Source of the DNA: Pseudoalteromonas atlantica
Lineage (GTDB): Bacteria; Pseudomonadota; Gammaproteobacteria; Enterobacterales; Alteromonadaceae
Direction: 5' to 3'
DNA length: 50,007 bases
Assembly: GCA_007988745.1 (NCBI GenBank)
Contig: BJUT01000032.1
Coordinates: forward strand, 1-50,007
The notes under the pieces were generated by a model. That model saw only the letters and a program-made list of their open reading frames with translations, ran no database searches and had not been told where the DNA came from. The translations under genes were made by a program, and so were the position numbers. Below are positions 16,010 to 25,224 of the stretch, one piece after another. Positions within the stretch are counted from its first letter, which is position 1. Each line of letters opens with the position of its first letter.

Positions 16010-17366
16010 TGTATTAGACAAAATTGTTGCTGATAAAAAACAAGAGCTAATAGAGCGTAAAGCCGCGCGCCCACTAGAGAGCTTTAAACACCTAGCAGTG
16101 CCAACTAGCCGCAGCTTTTATAAAGCGTTAGCAAAGCCGGGTACGCAGTTTATTTTAGAATGTAAAAAAGCATCTCCTTCAAAAGGGCTAATAAGAGAGC
16201 CGTTTGATTTAACCGAGATCACCTCTGTTTATAAAAAATATGCTAGCTGCATGAGCGTACTTACAGATACTAAATACTTTCAAGGTAGCTTTGATTATTT
16301 AGAGTTTGTACGTAGCCAAGTAGAGCAACCACTTATTTGTAAAGACTTTTTTATTGATGAGTACCAAGTTTACATGGCACGTATTTATGGCGGCGATGCT
16401 ATATTACTAATGCTTTCAGTACTTGATGATGAACAATATAAAGCGCTACATGCAGTTGCCGACTCGCTTAACATGTCGGTATTAACCGAAGTAAGTAACG
16501 AAGAAGAAGTGCACCGTGCCCTTGCACTCGATGCGCAAATTATTGGTATTAATAACCGTAACCTTCGCGATTTAAGCACTGATTTAGCAACCACCGAAAA
16601 ACTACGTAAACTCATCCCACAAGATAAAGTGGTTATCTCAGAGTCAGGTATTTACACTCATCAAGATGTTAAACGCCTAGCGCCATTATGTGATGGCTTT
16701 TTAATTGGCAGTTCTTTAATGGCTGAGCGCGATTTAGAACAAGCCTGCAAAAAAGTGATTTTAGGTGATAACAAAGTGTGCGGTTTAACCCGAGCACAAG
16801 ACGTACAGGCCGCTTACAACAACGGCGCAGTGTACGGTGGACTCATTTTTCACCCTAAATCGCCTCGTTATGTTGATTTAGATTGTGCGATTGAGCTGAG
16901 CCAAAGTGCGCCACTTAAATTTGTCGGTGTTTTTGTTAATGCAAGCCCGCAGCAAGTAGTACAATACGCGCACGAACTAAAACTTGCCGCAGTACAATTA
17001 CACGGTCAAGAAAGTGACGATTACATTGCCGCATTACGTACACAGTTACCTGAAGGTTGTGAAATTTGGAAAGCACAGGCAATTAAAGATACATTGCCAA
17101 CCCCAGCTACGGGCGTAGACCGCCATCTTTATGATACCCACAGCGATACACAAGCCGGTGGTACAGGTAAAGCATTTGATTGGGCAGTACTGCGCGACGC
17201 AACAACCCCCTTTATGCTAGCGGGTGGCTTAAATCCAGACAATATAAAAGACGCGCTTTCTCAAGGTGCCCTAGGCCTTGATTTAAATTCAGGCGTTGAA
17301 GAATCTGCGGGTAAAAAGTGCCCTATCAAATTACAAAATGCTTTTACAAGCATCAGAAATTATTGA
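16002..17366 (+). CDS. trpCF: Bifunctional indole-3-glycerol phosphate synthase / phosphoribosylanthranilate isomerase
   Basis: The N-terminal IGPS domain (about residues 1-255) has [32 protein letters not shown] and VISESGI. The C-terminal PRAI domain (about 258-454) begins [10 protein letters not shown] and includes [15 protein letters not shown] and [10 protein letters not shown]. Fusion of C and F is the enterobacterial arrangement. It starts within the trpD end, and its stop lies 7 bases before trpB. Confidence 0.97.
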   Translation: MANVLDKIVADKKQELIERKAARPLESFKHLAVPTSRSFYKALAKPGTQFILECKKASPSKGLIREPFDLTEITSVYKKYASCMSVLTDTKYFQGSFDYLEFVRSQVEQPLICKDFFIDEYQVYMARIYGGDAILLMLSVLDDEQYKALHAVADSLNMSVLTEVSNEEEVHRALALDAQIIGINNRNLRDLSTDLATTEKLRKLIPQDKVVISESGIYTHQDVKRLAPLCDGFLIGSSLMAERDLEQACKKVILGDNKVCGLTRAQDVQAAYNNGAVYGGLIFHPKSPRYVDLDCAIELSQSAPLKFVGVFVNASPQQVVQYAHELKLAAVQLHGQESDDYIAALRTQLPEGCEIWKAQAIKDTLPTPATGVDRHLYDTHSDTQAGGTGKAFDWAVLRDATTPFMLAGGLNPDNIKDALSQGALGLDLNSGVEESAGKKCPIKLQNAFTSIRNY

Positions 17367-17373
17367 GGTTATA

Positions 17374-18558
17374 ATGCAAAATCCAGCTTATTTTGGCGAG
17401 TTTGGCGGTATGTTTGTACCTGAGCTACTTGTCCCTGCGCTTAAGCAGTTAGAGAACGAATTTAACAAAGCACAAAAAGACCCTGAGTTTCAGGCTGAGT
17501 TTACAAAATTATTAAACGAGTATGCCGGTCGCCCTACGCCGCTTACATTAACGCGTAATTTAATTAAAAACCCTAAAGTAAAACTTTACCTAAAACGTGA
17601 AGATTTACTGCACGGTGGCGCACACAAAACCAACCAAGTACTTGGCCAAGCGTTGCTAACTAAACGTATGGGTAAAAAAGAAGTTATTGCCGAAACTGGA
17701 GCGGGCCAACACGGCGTGGCAACAGCCCTAGCCTGTGCATTACTTGGCTTAAAATGCCGAATTTATATGGGTGCTAAAGACGTTGAGCGCCAACAGCCTA
17801 ATGTATTTAGAATGAAATTAATGGGCGCAGAAGTTATTCCGGTAACCGCCGGCTCTGGCACATTAAAAGATGCGGTAAACGAAGCGCTACGCGACTGGTC
17901 TGCAAACTACCAAGACGCTCACTACTTACTTGGTACCGCTGCGGGTCCTCATCCATTCCCAACAATTGTACGAGAGTATCAAAAAATCATTGGTGAAGAA
18001 GCTAAACAACAAGTGTTAAAAGCAGAAGGACGCTTACCGGATGCCGTACTAGCCTGTGTTGGCGGTGGCTCTAATGCCATTGGTATGTTTACTGACTTTA
18101 TTGACGAGCCAAGTGTAAAACTTATTGGTGTAGAGCCTGCAGGTAAAGGCCTAGATACCCAGGAGCACGGCGCTACAATTTGTAAAGGTACAAAAGGTAT
18201 ATTGCACGGTACCTATACGTACATTATGCAAAATGACGATGGCCAAATAGAAGAGTCATACTCAGTATCTGCCGGTCTTGATTACCCCGCAGTTGGACCA
18301 CAGCACGCGTTTTTACACGAAACAGGCCGTGCTCAATATGTGGGTATTACCGATACAGAAGCCCTTGACGCGTTCCAAGCACTGGCTAAAAACGAAGGTA
18401 TTATTCCAGCTCTTGAATCAAGCCATGCCCTTGCTTATGCGCTTAAATACGCCGAAGAGCAAACAGAAGAAAGCATTTTAGTGGTTAACTTAAGTGGCCG
18501 TGGCGATAAAGATTTAACCCACGTACACAGCGTTTTATCACAAGGAGGTCAACTATGA
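17374..18558 (+). CDS. trpB: Tryptophan synthase beta subunit
   Basis: TrpB condenses indole with serine using PLP. The start is ATG 17374 ([14 protein letters not shown]), behind GAGG at 17365-17368. A frame extending to 17296 lies inside trpCF and is rejected. The 394-residue protein has Lys85 in HGGAHKTNQ (PLP Schiff base), [10 protein letters not shown] and the phosphate-binding GGGSNAIG. The last 4 bases overlap trpA (ATGA). Confidence 0.97.
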   Translation: MQNPAYFGEFGGMFVPELLVPALKQLENEFNKAQKDPEFQAEFTKLLNEYAGRPTPLTLTRNLIKNPKVKLYLKREDLLHGGAHKTNQVLGQALLTKRMGKKEVIAETGAGQHGVATALACALLGLKCRIYMGAKDVERQQPNVFRMKLMGAEVIPVTAGSGTLKDAVNEALRDWSANYQDAHYLLGTAAGPHPFPTIVREYQKIIGEEAKQQVLKAEGRLPDAVLACVGGGSNAIGMFTDFIDEPSVKLIGVEPAGKGLDTQEHGATICKGTKGILHGTYTYIMQNDDGQIEESYSVSAGLDYPAVGPQHAFLHETGRAQYVGITDTEALDAFQALAKNEGIIPALESSHALAYALKYAEEQTEESILVVNLSGRGDKDLTHVHSVLSQGGQL

Positions 18559-19376
18559 GTCAGTTAAATACAGATCGTTACGGTAAAACCTTTGCTGCAC
18601 TTAATGAGCAAAAACAAGGTGCATTTGTACCATTTGTTACCATTGGCGACCCAGGTAAAGAGCAAAGTATTGCCATTATTAAAAGCTTAATTGATGGCGG
18701 TGCGGATGCACTGGAGCTAGGTATTCCGTTTTCAGACCCAATCGCCGATGGCCCCGTTATTCAAGCGGCGAATATTCGTGCTCTCGATGTAAACATTAAC
18801 ACGCAAGATTGCTTTGATATTATTAAAGAAATACGCGATTACAATGCAGATATTCCAATTGGCTTATTATTGTATTCAAACCTTGTGTTTAAACGCGGTT
18901 TAGAAACATTTTATAAAGATGCTAAAGCGGCGGGCGTAGACTCTATTTTAGTTGCTGATGTACCACTGCATGAGTCTAAAATGTTTAGAAAAGCAGCCGT
19001 AGCAAACGGTGTAGACCCAATATTTATTGCCACACCCAATGCCGATGACGATACTCTGCGCCAATGTGCATCTTACGGCCGTGGCTACACGTATTTATTA
19101 TCGCGTGCGGGTGTTACCGGCACCGATACTAAAGCGCAAATGCCAGCGGGTAACATAGTAACTAAGCTAAAAGAATACCATGCAGCCCCTGCTTTATTAG
19201 GCTTTGGTATTTCTACGCCCGATGATGTAAAAGCCGCCCTAAATGCCGGCGCAGCTGGTGCTATTTCAGGCTCAGCCGTTGTTAAAATTATTGAGGCCAA
19301 CCTAAATGATTTAGACGCGATGACAACGAAGTTAAAAGCGTTTGTAGCTGATATGAAAGCGGCCACCGTGTTGTAA
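18555..19376 (+). CDS. trpA: Tryptophan synthase alpha subunit
   Basis: TrpA cleaves indole-3-glycerol phosphate and channels indole to TrpB. The 273-residue TIM barrel shows [19 protein letters not shown] (catalytic Glu and Asp), [14 protein letters not shown] and LLGFGIST with a [10 protein letters not shown] phosphate site. It is translationally coupled to trpB by an ATGA overlap and is the last gene of the operon. Confidence 0.97.
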   Translation: MSQLNTDRYGKTFAALNEQKQGAFVPFVTIGDPGKEQSIAIIKSLIDGGADALELGIPFSDPIADGPVIQAANIRALDVNINTQDCFDIIKEIRDYNADIPIGLLLYSNLVFKRGLETFYKDAKAAGVDSILVADVPLHESKMFRKAAVANGVDPIFIATPNADDDTLRQCASYGRGYTYLLSRAGVTGTDTKAQMPAGNIVTKLKEYHAAPALLGFGISTPDDVKAALNAGAAGAISGSAVVKIIEANLNDLDAMTTKLKAFVADMKAATVL

Positions 19377-19396
19377 AAGCTTAAAATTTACACATT

Positions 19397-19425
19397 AAAA
19401 AAGGGCATTTTAAATGCCCTTTTTT
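19397..19425 (+). terminator. trp operon terminator
   Basis: AAAAAAGGGCAT pairs with ATGCCCTTTTTT around a 5-base loop, 20 bases after the trpA stop. Mirror A and T runs allow it to act also for the convergent pfpI-like gene. Confidence 0.9.
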
Positions 19426-19439
19426 ATTAAGCTCTAAAC

Positions 19440-20018
19440 TTAGTGAGCTTGATGCTTACCTTCTAAAATTTCTTCAATAAATTTTGCATTAAATGCTTCT
19501 AAATCTGCAGGGCTGCGGCTTGTTACTAACCCTTGGTCTACACTCACCTCTTCATCAACCCAGTTTGCACCAGCATTGATTAAGTCACTTTTAATGCTCG
19601 GGAATGATGTAACGGTGCGGTCGCGTAATTTATTAATTTCGGCAAGTAACCAAGGGGCATGGCAAATAGCTGCGACGGGTTTGTTTTTCTCAGCGCCAAA
19701 AAAGCCGTCTATAAACGCTTTTGCGTGCTTATCTTGGCGTAACGTATCTGGGTTAAATAAGCCACCTGGCAGCATAAGCGCATCGTAATCGCTGGCACTG
19801 GCATTTGTAACAAGTTTATCTACGCTTACTTTGTCGCCCCATTTATCTTCATCCCAGCCGGTGATTTCACCCTCTTTTACCGACACAATATCGATATCGG
19901 CGCCAGCATTAAGTAAAGCATCACGTGGAGATAATAGCTCACTTTGCTCAAAGCCATCGGTGGCTAAAATAGCAATTTTTTTGCCTTGTAAACGAGTGCT
20001 TGTTTGTAATGTAGACAT
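19440..20018 (-). CDS. DJ-1/PfpI family protein
   Basis: This 192-residue protein is of the DJ-1/PfpI superfamily (YhbO-like deglycase/protease group). Glu24 in DGFEQSELL and the nucleophile pair Cys119-His120 in AAICHAPWLL are in place, together with LMLPGGLFNPD. The start MSTLQTSTRL is fixed by AAGGAG 6 bases upstream; an upstream in-frame ATG at 20054 is rejected. Relatives act on glycated proteins or in stress defence; the exact activity here is not known. Confidence 0.88.
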   Translation of the reverse strand: MSTLQTSTRLQGKKIAILATDGFEQSELLSPRDALLNAGADIDIVSVKEGEITGWDEDKWGDKVSVDKLVTNASASDYDALMLPGGLFNPDTLRQDKHAKAFIDGFFGAEKNKPVAAICHAPWLLAEINKLRDRTVTSFPSIKSDLINAGANWVDEEVSVDQGLVTSRSPADLEAFNAKFIEEILEGKHQAH

Positions 20019-20418
20019 ATAGATCTCCTTATTGCGTTTAATAAATTGTTTCAATCACCCTATTAAAAGCATAACCGATGCCAATTTTAACCTATTGAAA
20101 ATAATGGATAATATAAATTAAAGCTGTCAAAGCTATGTAAATCATTTAGAGGGTTTGAACAATCTACATAGCTTAATTTAAAGTGCGTATTAAAAACCAG
20201 CACACAAGCTTTGCTTACAAGATGAAGTAGTAAGGCATTAACTAAAAGCTGGGTATTTATTTTGTAGACGCACCCTATTAGCGGGGTGCGCCGAACTGTA
20301 ATTTTGTGATTAATAGCGCTAACTAAACCTAAAAAGGTAACCGGGCTATTAGCAAGTATTGGTTGCAGGAACTAGTCGCTGGTACTGATCACCGGTACCG
20401 CTCAATGCAAGTTGCTAT
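20019..20418. other. 400-base intergenic region with several inverted repeats
   Basis: No coding sequence is supported. It holds an inverted repeat AAGCTATGTA (20130-20139) / TACATAGCTT (20165-20174) with a 25-base loop. It also holds a GC-rich hairpin CGCACCC (20269-20275) / GGGTGCG (20284-20290) and a palindromic patch around CCGGTACCG near 20392-20400. It separates the pfpI-like gene from HU and could contain an untranslated RNA, but nothing identifies one. Confidence 0.45.
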
Positions 20419-20688
20419 TTAAAGGAGATCTTTTAATGCTTTGGCTGGTTTAAATACGGGTTTGGTAGCGCCTTCTATTTCAATGCTTTCGCCTGTTTGT
20501 GGGTTACGGCCAGTGCGCGCTGGGTAGTAGCTTAAAGCGAATGTACCAAATCCATTAATTTGCACTTGGTCGCCTTCAGATAACGATTTAGTAATTACCT
20601 TTTGTAAGCTAGTAAGGGCTGCTTGTGTGTCTTTTTTTGTTAGTTCACTGCGTTTGGCTATTTGGGCAACAAGTTGTGCTTTGTTCAT
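20419..20688 (-). CDS. HU-family DNA-binding protein
   Basis: This 89-residue nucleoid protein bends DNA without strong sequence preference. The family signature is GFGTFALSYYPARTGRNP, followed by TGESIEIEGATKPVFKPAK in the arm. It resembles HU-alpha/beta-type proteins more than IHF, but sequence alone does not say which HU subunit. The region upstream is short and AT-rich. Start MNKAQLVAQ is the only reasonable one. Confidence 0.93.
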   Translation of the reverse strand: MNKAQLVAQIAKRSELTKKDTQAALTSLQKVITKSLSEGDQVQINGFGTFALSYYPARTGRNPQTGESIEIEGATKPVFKPAKALKDLL

Positions 20689-20860
20689 TGTAGGCTCCTA
20701 AATGCACACTTAATCAGTGTTGGTTAAGCGTGGGAATATGATGATGGATAATTAAAGCCACGCAGGCTAAGGCTTACAGGGCAACAAGTCAACCTTGTAG
20801 TTGCCTAGTGTTATGTGGTAAAAACTTCCCTGACTTCTTTTTGTATAATTTAGGTAGTAT

Positions 20861-21436
20861 ATGCACGCATTGATTGAATACATCCCGCTAATATTATTTT
20901 TTGCGGTATTTAAATTAGTTGATATTTACTGGGCAACAGGCCTTTTAATGGTCACTACGCTTATTCAAGTTGCGTATAGCTACTTTAAGCACGGCCATGT
21001 ACCTGCCCGCCAATGGCTATTTTTTGCTATTGCAGCGGTGTTTGGCACATTAACCTTAGTACTCCACGATGAGCAGTATATAAAATGGAAAGCCACGTTA
21101 ATTTATGCCGGCTTAAGCCTTACCTTATTAATTAGCCGTTACGTACTGAATAAAAATCTTGTTAAAAAAGCCCTTAGCTCAATCCTCGAAAACGCCAACG
21201 ACTCTAAACAGGCGATTGAGGTACCTGAGCCGGTGTGGAATAAGCTTAACTTAATGTGGGTTGCCATTACCGCAGGTATTGCAGTGCTGAATATTTACAT
21301 TGCGTATAATTTCTCACTCGATTTTTGGGTTAACTTTAAAGTGTTTGGCTTAATGGCCATTACTTTTGTGAGTATTTTGATCACTATATTTGCTTTGTAT
21401 AAGTACTTCCCTGATGAAGAAGAACCCGCAAAGTAA
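20861..21436 (+). CDS. yciB: Inner membrane-spanning protein YciB (septation protein A homologue)
   Basis: This integral membrane protein of 191 residues has about five hydrophobic helices and the family start LIEYIPLILFFAVFKLVDIYWATG (split across the first helix). YciB takes part in cell-envelope synthesis and septation in E. coli. TATAAT in TTTTTGTATAAT (about 20840) is a likely extended -10 for it. It lies near the trp operon, as in enterobacteria. Confidence 0.92.
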   Translation: MHALIEYIPLILFFAVFKLVDIYWATGLLMVTTLIQVAYSYFKHGHVPARQWLFFAIAAVFGTLTLVLHDEQYIKWKATLIYAGLSLTLLISRYVLNKNLVKKALSSILENANDSKQAIEVPEPVWNKLNLMWVAITAGIAVLNIYIAYNFSLDFWVNFKVFGLMAITFVSILITIFALYKYFPDEEEPAK

Positions 21437-21503
21437 AACACCTTCGTCATAAAAATGTCGTCTTTGCTTGATAGCGTGTAAAAAAAATCAATCAGAGACG
21501 ACC

Positions 21504-22145
21504 TTGAACGCCAATCAATACCGCTGGTTTGAATTTACCCTAATATTTGTTTTATTGCCTTTAATAGGCTTTACCCTTCGCAGTTACCTAGCTAACTGGC
21601 TCATACCCGCACTGATTGTTTTAATGAGTGTGTGCTGCATGTTATTACTGAACGACCCTCACTTTAAGCGATTTAGACTCACAAGCCTGGGGCAGTTTTC
21701 TGCGGTAAAGCGCCGTTTATTTAGTTTCTTTTTTTTAGGAGCGCTTTTTTCAGGCGTGTTTTACGGGATTATTCACCAAGAAAATTGGTTTAGTATGCCG
21801 CTGCACTCATTTTATAACTGGTTACTTTTACTGCTTCTATACCCGCTGCTGTCGGTATTACCACAAGAGCTAATTTTCAGGACCTACTTTTTTCATCGCT
21901 ATAAACGCATTATGCCCAAAAAAAGAGTGCGTATAGTGGTAAGCGCAACGGTGTTTGCCCTTGCCCATATTGTGTATGCCAATTGGGTGGCTGTAGGCTT
22001 AGCATTTTTAGGCGGGCTATTATTTTCGTTTACTTACGCGCAAAGCCGCTCAACCATAGTGTGTGTAATTGAGCATAGCTTATGGGGATTATGGATGTTT
22101 ACACTGGGGATTGGCACTTCATTAGACTCAGGAGCTATAAGCTAA
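21504..22145 (+). CDS. CPBP-family intramembrane metalloprotease
   Basis: This multi-helix membrane protein of about 213 residues carries the Abi/CPBP motifs: QELIFRTYFFHR (the EExxxR motif with Gln for the first Glu), ALAHIVYANW (His in the next helix) and CVIEHSLWG (third motif). The frame is open from TTG 21468, but a second TTG at 21504 (MNANQYRWFEF) fits the usual start better; neither has a strong ribosome binding site. CPBP proteins cleave prenylated or other membrane substrates, or act as immunity proteins. It lies 67 bases after yciB. Confidence 0.8.
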   Translation: MNANQYRWFEFTLIFVLLPLIGFTLRSYLANWLIPALIVLMSVCCMLLLNDPHFKRFRLTSLGQFSAVKRRLFSFFFLGALFSGVFYGIIHQENWFSMPLHSFYNWLLLLLLYPLLSVLPQELIFRTYFFHRYKRIMPKKRVRIVVSATVFALAHIVYANWVAVGLAFLGGLLFSFTYAQSRSTIVCVIEHSLWGLWMFTLGIGTSLDSGAIS

Positions 22146-22172
22146 CAAGCTAAGCCGCTATTTTAAACACAA

Positions 22173-22198
22173 AAAAGCCGCGTTAATACGCGGCTTTT
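22173..22198. terminator. Bidirectional terminator between CPBP and NSS genes
   Basis: AAAAGCCGCGT (22173-22183) pairs perfectly with ACGCGGCTTTT (22188-22198) around a TAAT loop, between convergent genes. Confidence 0.88.
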
Positions 22199-22213
22199 GA
22201 AAACTTTTTTAGC

Positions 22214-23638
22214 CTAAAAACCAAATAACTTAAAGGCAAAAAACTTAGTCGCTACTGTGTTTATAAATATGGCTAATAAAATAACCGGAATAAACGTAGA
22301 AAGCGAAAAGTTAACGTATTTCTCCATAAAGCTACCGGCGTAATTAGGTGAGCCTTGGCTTAGCTCATCTGTTAGGCGCGCTTTTTTCCAGCGGTACATA
22401 ACAAATAAACACACCATTAAACCATTCAGTGGCAATATAGTGTCGTAAAATACATCATAAACAATATCAAAAAAGCTTTTATTACCGCTGCCGTAACTAG
22501 TAAACGACGTTAGGCTATCAACCATACCAAACGACATAGTACATAATATAGTTAACACACCGGTGGCTAGCGTTAAAATACCTAAGGCTTTTTTACGGCT
22601 GATCCCTTTGCGGTCGCTAAGGGTCGCTGTAGGTACTTCTACAATTGATACAAGCGAAGTAATCGCTGCAAAAAACACTAATAAAAAGAACGAAAACGCC
22701 ACTGCAGACGCGCCAAAGTAACCAATGTCATTTTGTAGTGCTAATAAAATTTTAGGTAAGTATACAAATATCATCGATACAGACGAATCAGAAAGTGCGG
22801 CTGGGTCGGTATTAGGATCAAAACTAAATATTGCCGGTAACACCATTAAACCGGCAACAAATGCCACTAATGAGTCGGTAATAGCTACCATTTTAGCACT
22901 GCCAACAATGTCATCTTTTTTAGATATGTAAGAAGCGTACGTCATTAAAATACCCATACCTAGCGATAATGAGAAAAACGCTTGGCTTAGTGCACCATTA
23001 AGCACGCTGGCGCTCATTTTAGAAAAATCAGGAATAACATAATATTTAACACCAGCCATGGCGTTATCAAGCGTTAATACATACGCTACAAGGGCAAGCA
23101 ACATAACAAATAAAGCCGGCATTAAAAACTTAGCGGCTTTTTCTATGCCTTGTTTAACCCCACCCAATAAAATAAGGTTAACAATAATAACCACCACAGC
23201 CATGTAGCCAAAAACAGTGTAGCTATTTATAAAGCTGCCAAAATGGCTCGGATCTGCCAATACATCTAAATTACCCATGGCGGTTTGGCTTAAGTAACCA
23301 AAAATCCACACGGTAATAACCATGTAAAATACGGCAATCATAAACGGCGTTAATACAGCCAAAAAGCCTGCAAACTTCCATTTTTTGTCGTTATTTGCCA
23401 GCGCTTTGTACGAACCAAGTGGATCTTTTTGCGCGTTACGACCCATGGCCATTTCAGCCATCATTACCGGTAAACAAATAAAAGCAACAAACAAAGCGTA
23501 TACAAGTAAAAATGCACCACCACCATTTTTAGTTGCCGACACAGGAAAACCTACTAAGTTGCCAATACCCACTGCCGAACCTGCTGCAGCCAGTATAAAG
23601 CCAAGACGGGAGCTAAAATGCTCTCTATTATTGCTCAT
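22214..23638 (-). CDS. Sodium-dependent transporter, NSS (SNF) family
   Basis: This integral membrane symporter of 474 residues probably has about 11-12 helices. The first helix signature [20 protein letters not shown] and the unwound helix one/six glycine regions ([13 protein letters not shown]) mark the neurotransmitter:sodium symporter family. LeuT- and TnaT-like bacterial members import amino acids with sodium. The substrate cannot be read from sequence. The start is [11 protein letters not shown]. Confidence 0.92.
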   Translation of the reverse strand: MSNNREHFSSRLGFILAAAGSAVGIGNLVGFPVSATKNGGGAFLLVYALFVAFICLPVMMAEMAMGRNAQKDPLGSYKALANNDKKWKFAGFLAVLTPFMIAVFYMVITVWIFGYLSQTAMGNLDVLADPSHFGSFINSYTVFGYMAVVVIIVNLILLGGVKQGIEKAAKFLMPALFVMLLALVAYVLTLDNAMAGVKYYVIPDFSKMSASVLNGALSQAFFSLSLGMGILMTYASYISKKDDIVGSAKMVAITDSLVAFVAGLMVLPAIFSFDPNTDPAALSDSSVSMIFVYLPKILLALQNDIGYFGASAVAFSFFLLVFFAAITSLVSIVEVPTATLSDRKGISRKKALGILTLATGVLTILCTMSFGMVDSLTSFTSYGSGNKSFFDIVYDVFYDTILPLNGLMVCLFVMYRWKKARLTDELSQGSPNYAGSFMEKYVNFSLSTFIPVILLAIFINTVATKFFAFKLFGF

Positions 23639-23824
23639 GTATTAACCTTGTTATTTTTAAGTTATTCAAGCGACTCTACCAGTGTTGTGCCGCGCTTTTC
23701 AAGCAATTACACACTAAAAATAATTAATAACTGTAAACCTAGCTTTAACGGTAATTTGTTCACCAACTATCAACGTTGTGCTAGTATTTGCGTTATTAAA
23801 CTTAACATTTTTTTGAGAATTACT

Positions 23825-24127
23825 ATGTTGTACATGATTTATTCAACCGACGTTGAAAACAGCTTACCGCTTAGAAAAGAAGTCCGTCCCGCCCACTTAG
23901 CACGTTTAAGCGAACTTGACTCTCAAAACCGTTTATTTGTTGCCGGCCCACTGCCTGCAATCGACAGTGAAGACCCGCAAGATGCTGGATTTACAGGCTC
24001 ATTAGTCATTGCCGAATTTGATTCACTTGAAAAAGCACGTGAATGGGCAGCCTCTGATCCATACGTTGCAGCCGGCGTTTACGCAAACACCGTTGTAAAA
24101 CCATATAAAAAAGTATTACCAGCGTAA
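23825..24127 (+). CDS. yciI: YciI-like protein
   Basis: This 100-residue single-domain dimeric ferredoxin-fold protein closely resembles E. coli Yci[22 protein letters not shown] (conserved His), [12 protein letters not shown] and a C-terminal [20 protein letters not shown]. Enzymatic activity of the family is uncertain. The frame extends upstream to 23618, but the homologous start is ATG 23825. It lies near the trp operon and yciB, as in enterobacteria. Confidence 0.93.
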   Translation: MLYMIYSTDVENSLPLRKEVRPAHLARLSELDSQNRLFVAGPLPAIDSEDPQDAGFTGSLVIAEFDSLEKAREWAASDPYVAAGVYANTVVKPYKKVLPA

Positions 24128-24132
24128 CGAAC

Positions 24133-24165
24133 ACCCTGAATTTAAAACGTTATTTAATTCAGGGT
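24133..24165 (+). terminator. Hairpin after yciI
   Basis: ACCCTGAATT (24133-24142) pairs with AATTCAGGGT (24156-24165). The following T content is low, so termination may be weak or Rho-assisted. Confidence 0.6.
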
Positions 24166-24176
24166 TGGTTCACTGC

Positions 24177-24250
24177 TAATTAATTAAGCTGGCGAACGTA
24201 AAAGCGCATATTGGACGTTTTTACTTGAGTTTTAGTAGCTTAGTTAATTA
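24177..24250. promoter_or_regulatory. Long inverted repeat upstream of the PepSY/two-component operon
   Basis: TAATTAATTAAGCT (24177-24190) and AGCTTAGTTAATTA (24237-24250) match as inverted repeats at 13 of 14 positions, 46 bases apart. Inside, GTAAAA and TTTTAC form a smaller pair. The element ends 32 bases before the PepSY start codon, inside the probable promoter. Confidence 0.5.
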
Positions 24251-24282
24251 GAATAGCTGGGTTTGATCTAGGAGTTCCCGTC

Positions 24283-24546
24283 ATGCGTGTATTATTAACC
24301 CTTGGTTTAATTGCCTGTATTAGCGTCAGTGGCGCCGTACACGCAAGTACGACTGTTACCAAAGCAGTTAAAAAAACTGAGATCAGCAAAAAGAAAGCCG
24401 TAATACTTGCAAAAGAAGAAACTGACGGTAAAACCTTAAAAATTACAGAACAAGCAAAATTTTATACTGTACGTATACTCAAATCTGACGGCCACGTCGT
24501 TGATTTACATATAAATAAAAAAACCGGCGAAGTGAAAAAGGATTAG
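24283..24546 (+). CDS. Small periplasmic PepSY-domain protein
   Basis: This 87-residue secreted protein has a signal peptide ending VHA (about residue 21) and a single PepSY-like repeat with ISKKKAVILAKEE, KTLKITEQAKFYTVRIL and a final VDLHINKKTGEVKK. It lies directly upstream of the response regulator, 3 bases from its start, and AGGAG precedes its ATG. PepSY proteins next to two-component systems are commonly periplasmic modulators; that role here is inferred. Confidence 0.85.
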   Translation: MRVLLTLGLIACISVSGAVHASTTVTKAVKKTEISKKKAVILAKEETDGKTLKITEQAKFYTVRILKSDGHVVDLHINKKTGEVKKD

Positions 24547-24549
24547 CAA

Positions 24550-25224
24550 ATGCGAATTTTAGTTATAGAAGATGATTTACACTTAGCAGACAACCTACGT
24601 AATGCTTTAGAGAAAGAACGTTACAGTGTTGATTTATGTCACGATGGCGAAGCTGGCCTATTCCATATTACAGAATACCCGCTAGATATGGCAGTGGTTG
24701 ATTTAGGCTTACCAAAAATTGACGGTATTGAGCTAATCAATAAAGCACGTGCACAAGGCGTGACGATCCCTATTTTAATCTTAACGGCGCGCGACCGCTG
24801 GCAAGACAAAGTTGAAGGCCTAGATGCTGGTGCCGACGACTACTTAACCAAGCCGTTTCATGTTGAAGAATTAATTGCGCGTTGTAACGCACTTATTCGC
24901 CGCAGTGCGGGTAAAGCAAACCCTGAAATGACAGCGGGTCCAATTAAAATTCATACTCGCTCACAACAAGTTTGGGTTAACGACAAAGAACTTAGCCTTA
25001 CGGCTTATGAGTACAAAGTACTTGAGTATTTGATGGTTAACCCGCAAAAAGTAATTTCTAAATCAGAACTTACTGAGCACATTTACGACCAAGATTTCGA
25101 TCTTGATTCTAACGTTATCGAAGTATTTGTACTTCGTCTGCGTAAAAAATTAGACCCTGAAGGCACATTAAACCCAGTAGAAACACTACGTGGGCGTGGT
25201 TACAGGCTTAAAAGTCAGTGGTAG
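24550..25224 (+). CDS. PhoP-like OmpR-family response regulator
   Basis: This response regulator of 224 residues has a receiver domain (1-115) with phospho-acceptor Asp51 in VVDLGLPKIDG, and Thr/Lys in LTARDRWQDK and TKPFHVEE. A winged-helix DNA-binding domain (about 130-224) ends LRGRGYRLKSQW. The WQDKVEGLDAGADDY stretch resembles PhoP. AAGGA (24538-24542) precedes the ATG. The stop overlaps the histidine kinase start by 7 bases. Confidence 0.93.
   Translation: MRILVIEDDLHLADNLRNALEKERYSVDLCHDGEAGLFHITEYPLDMAVVDLGLPKIDGIELINKARAQGVTIPILILTARDRWQDKVEGLDAGADDYLTKPFHVEELIARCNALIRRSAGKANPEMTAGPIKIHTRSQQVWVNDKELSLTAYEYKVLEYLMVNPQKVISKSELTEHIYDQDFDLDSNVIEVFVLRLRKKLDPEGTLNPVETLRGRGYRLKSQW

Noticed and set aside
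20364..20390. GAACTAGT...GGTACT resembling a TrpR operator
   Set aside because: The half-site spacing is wrong and it lies between the pfpI-like gene and HU, far from trp.
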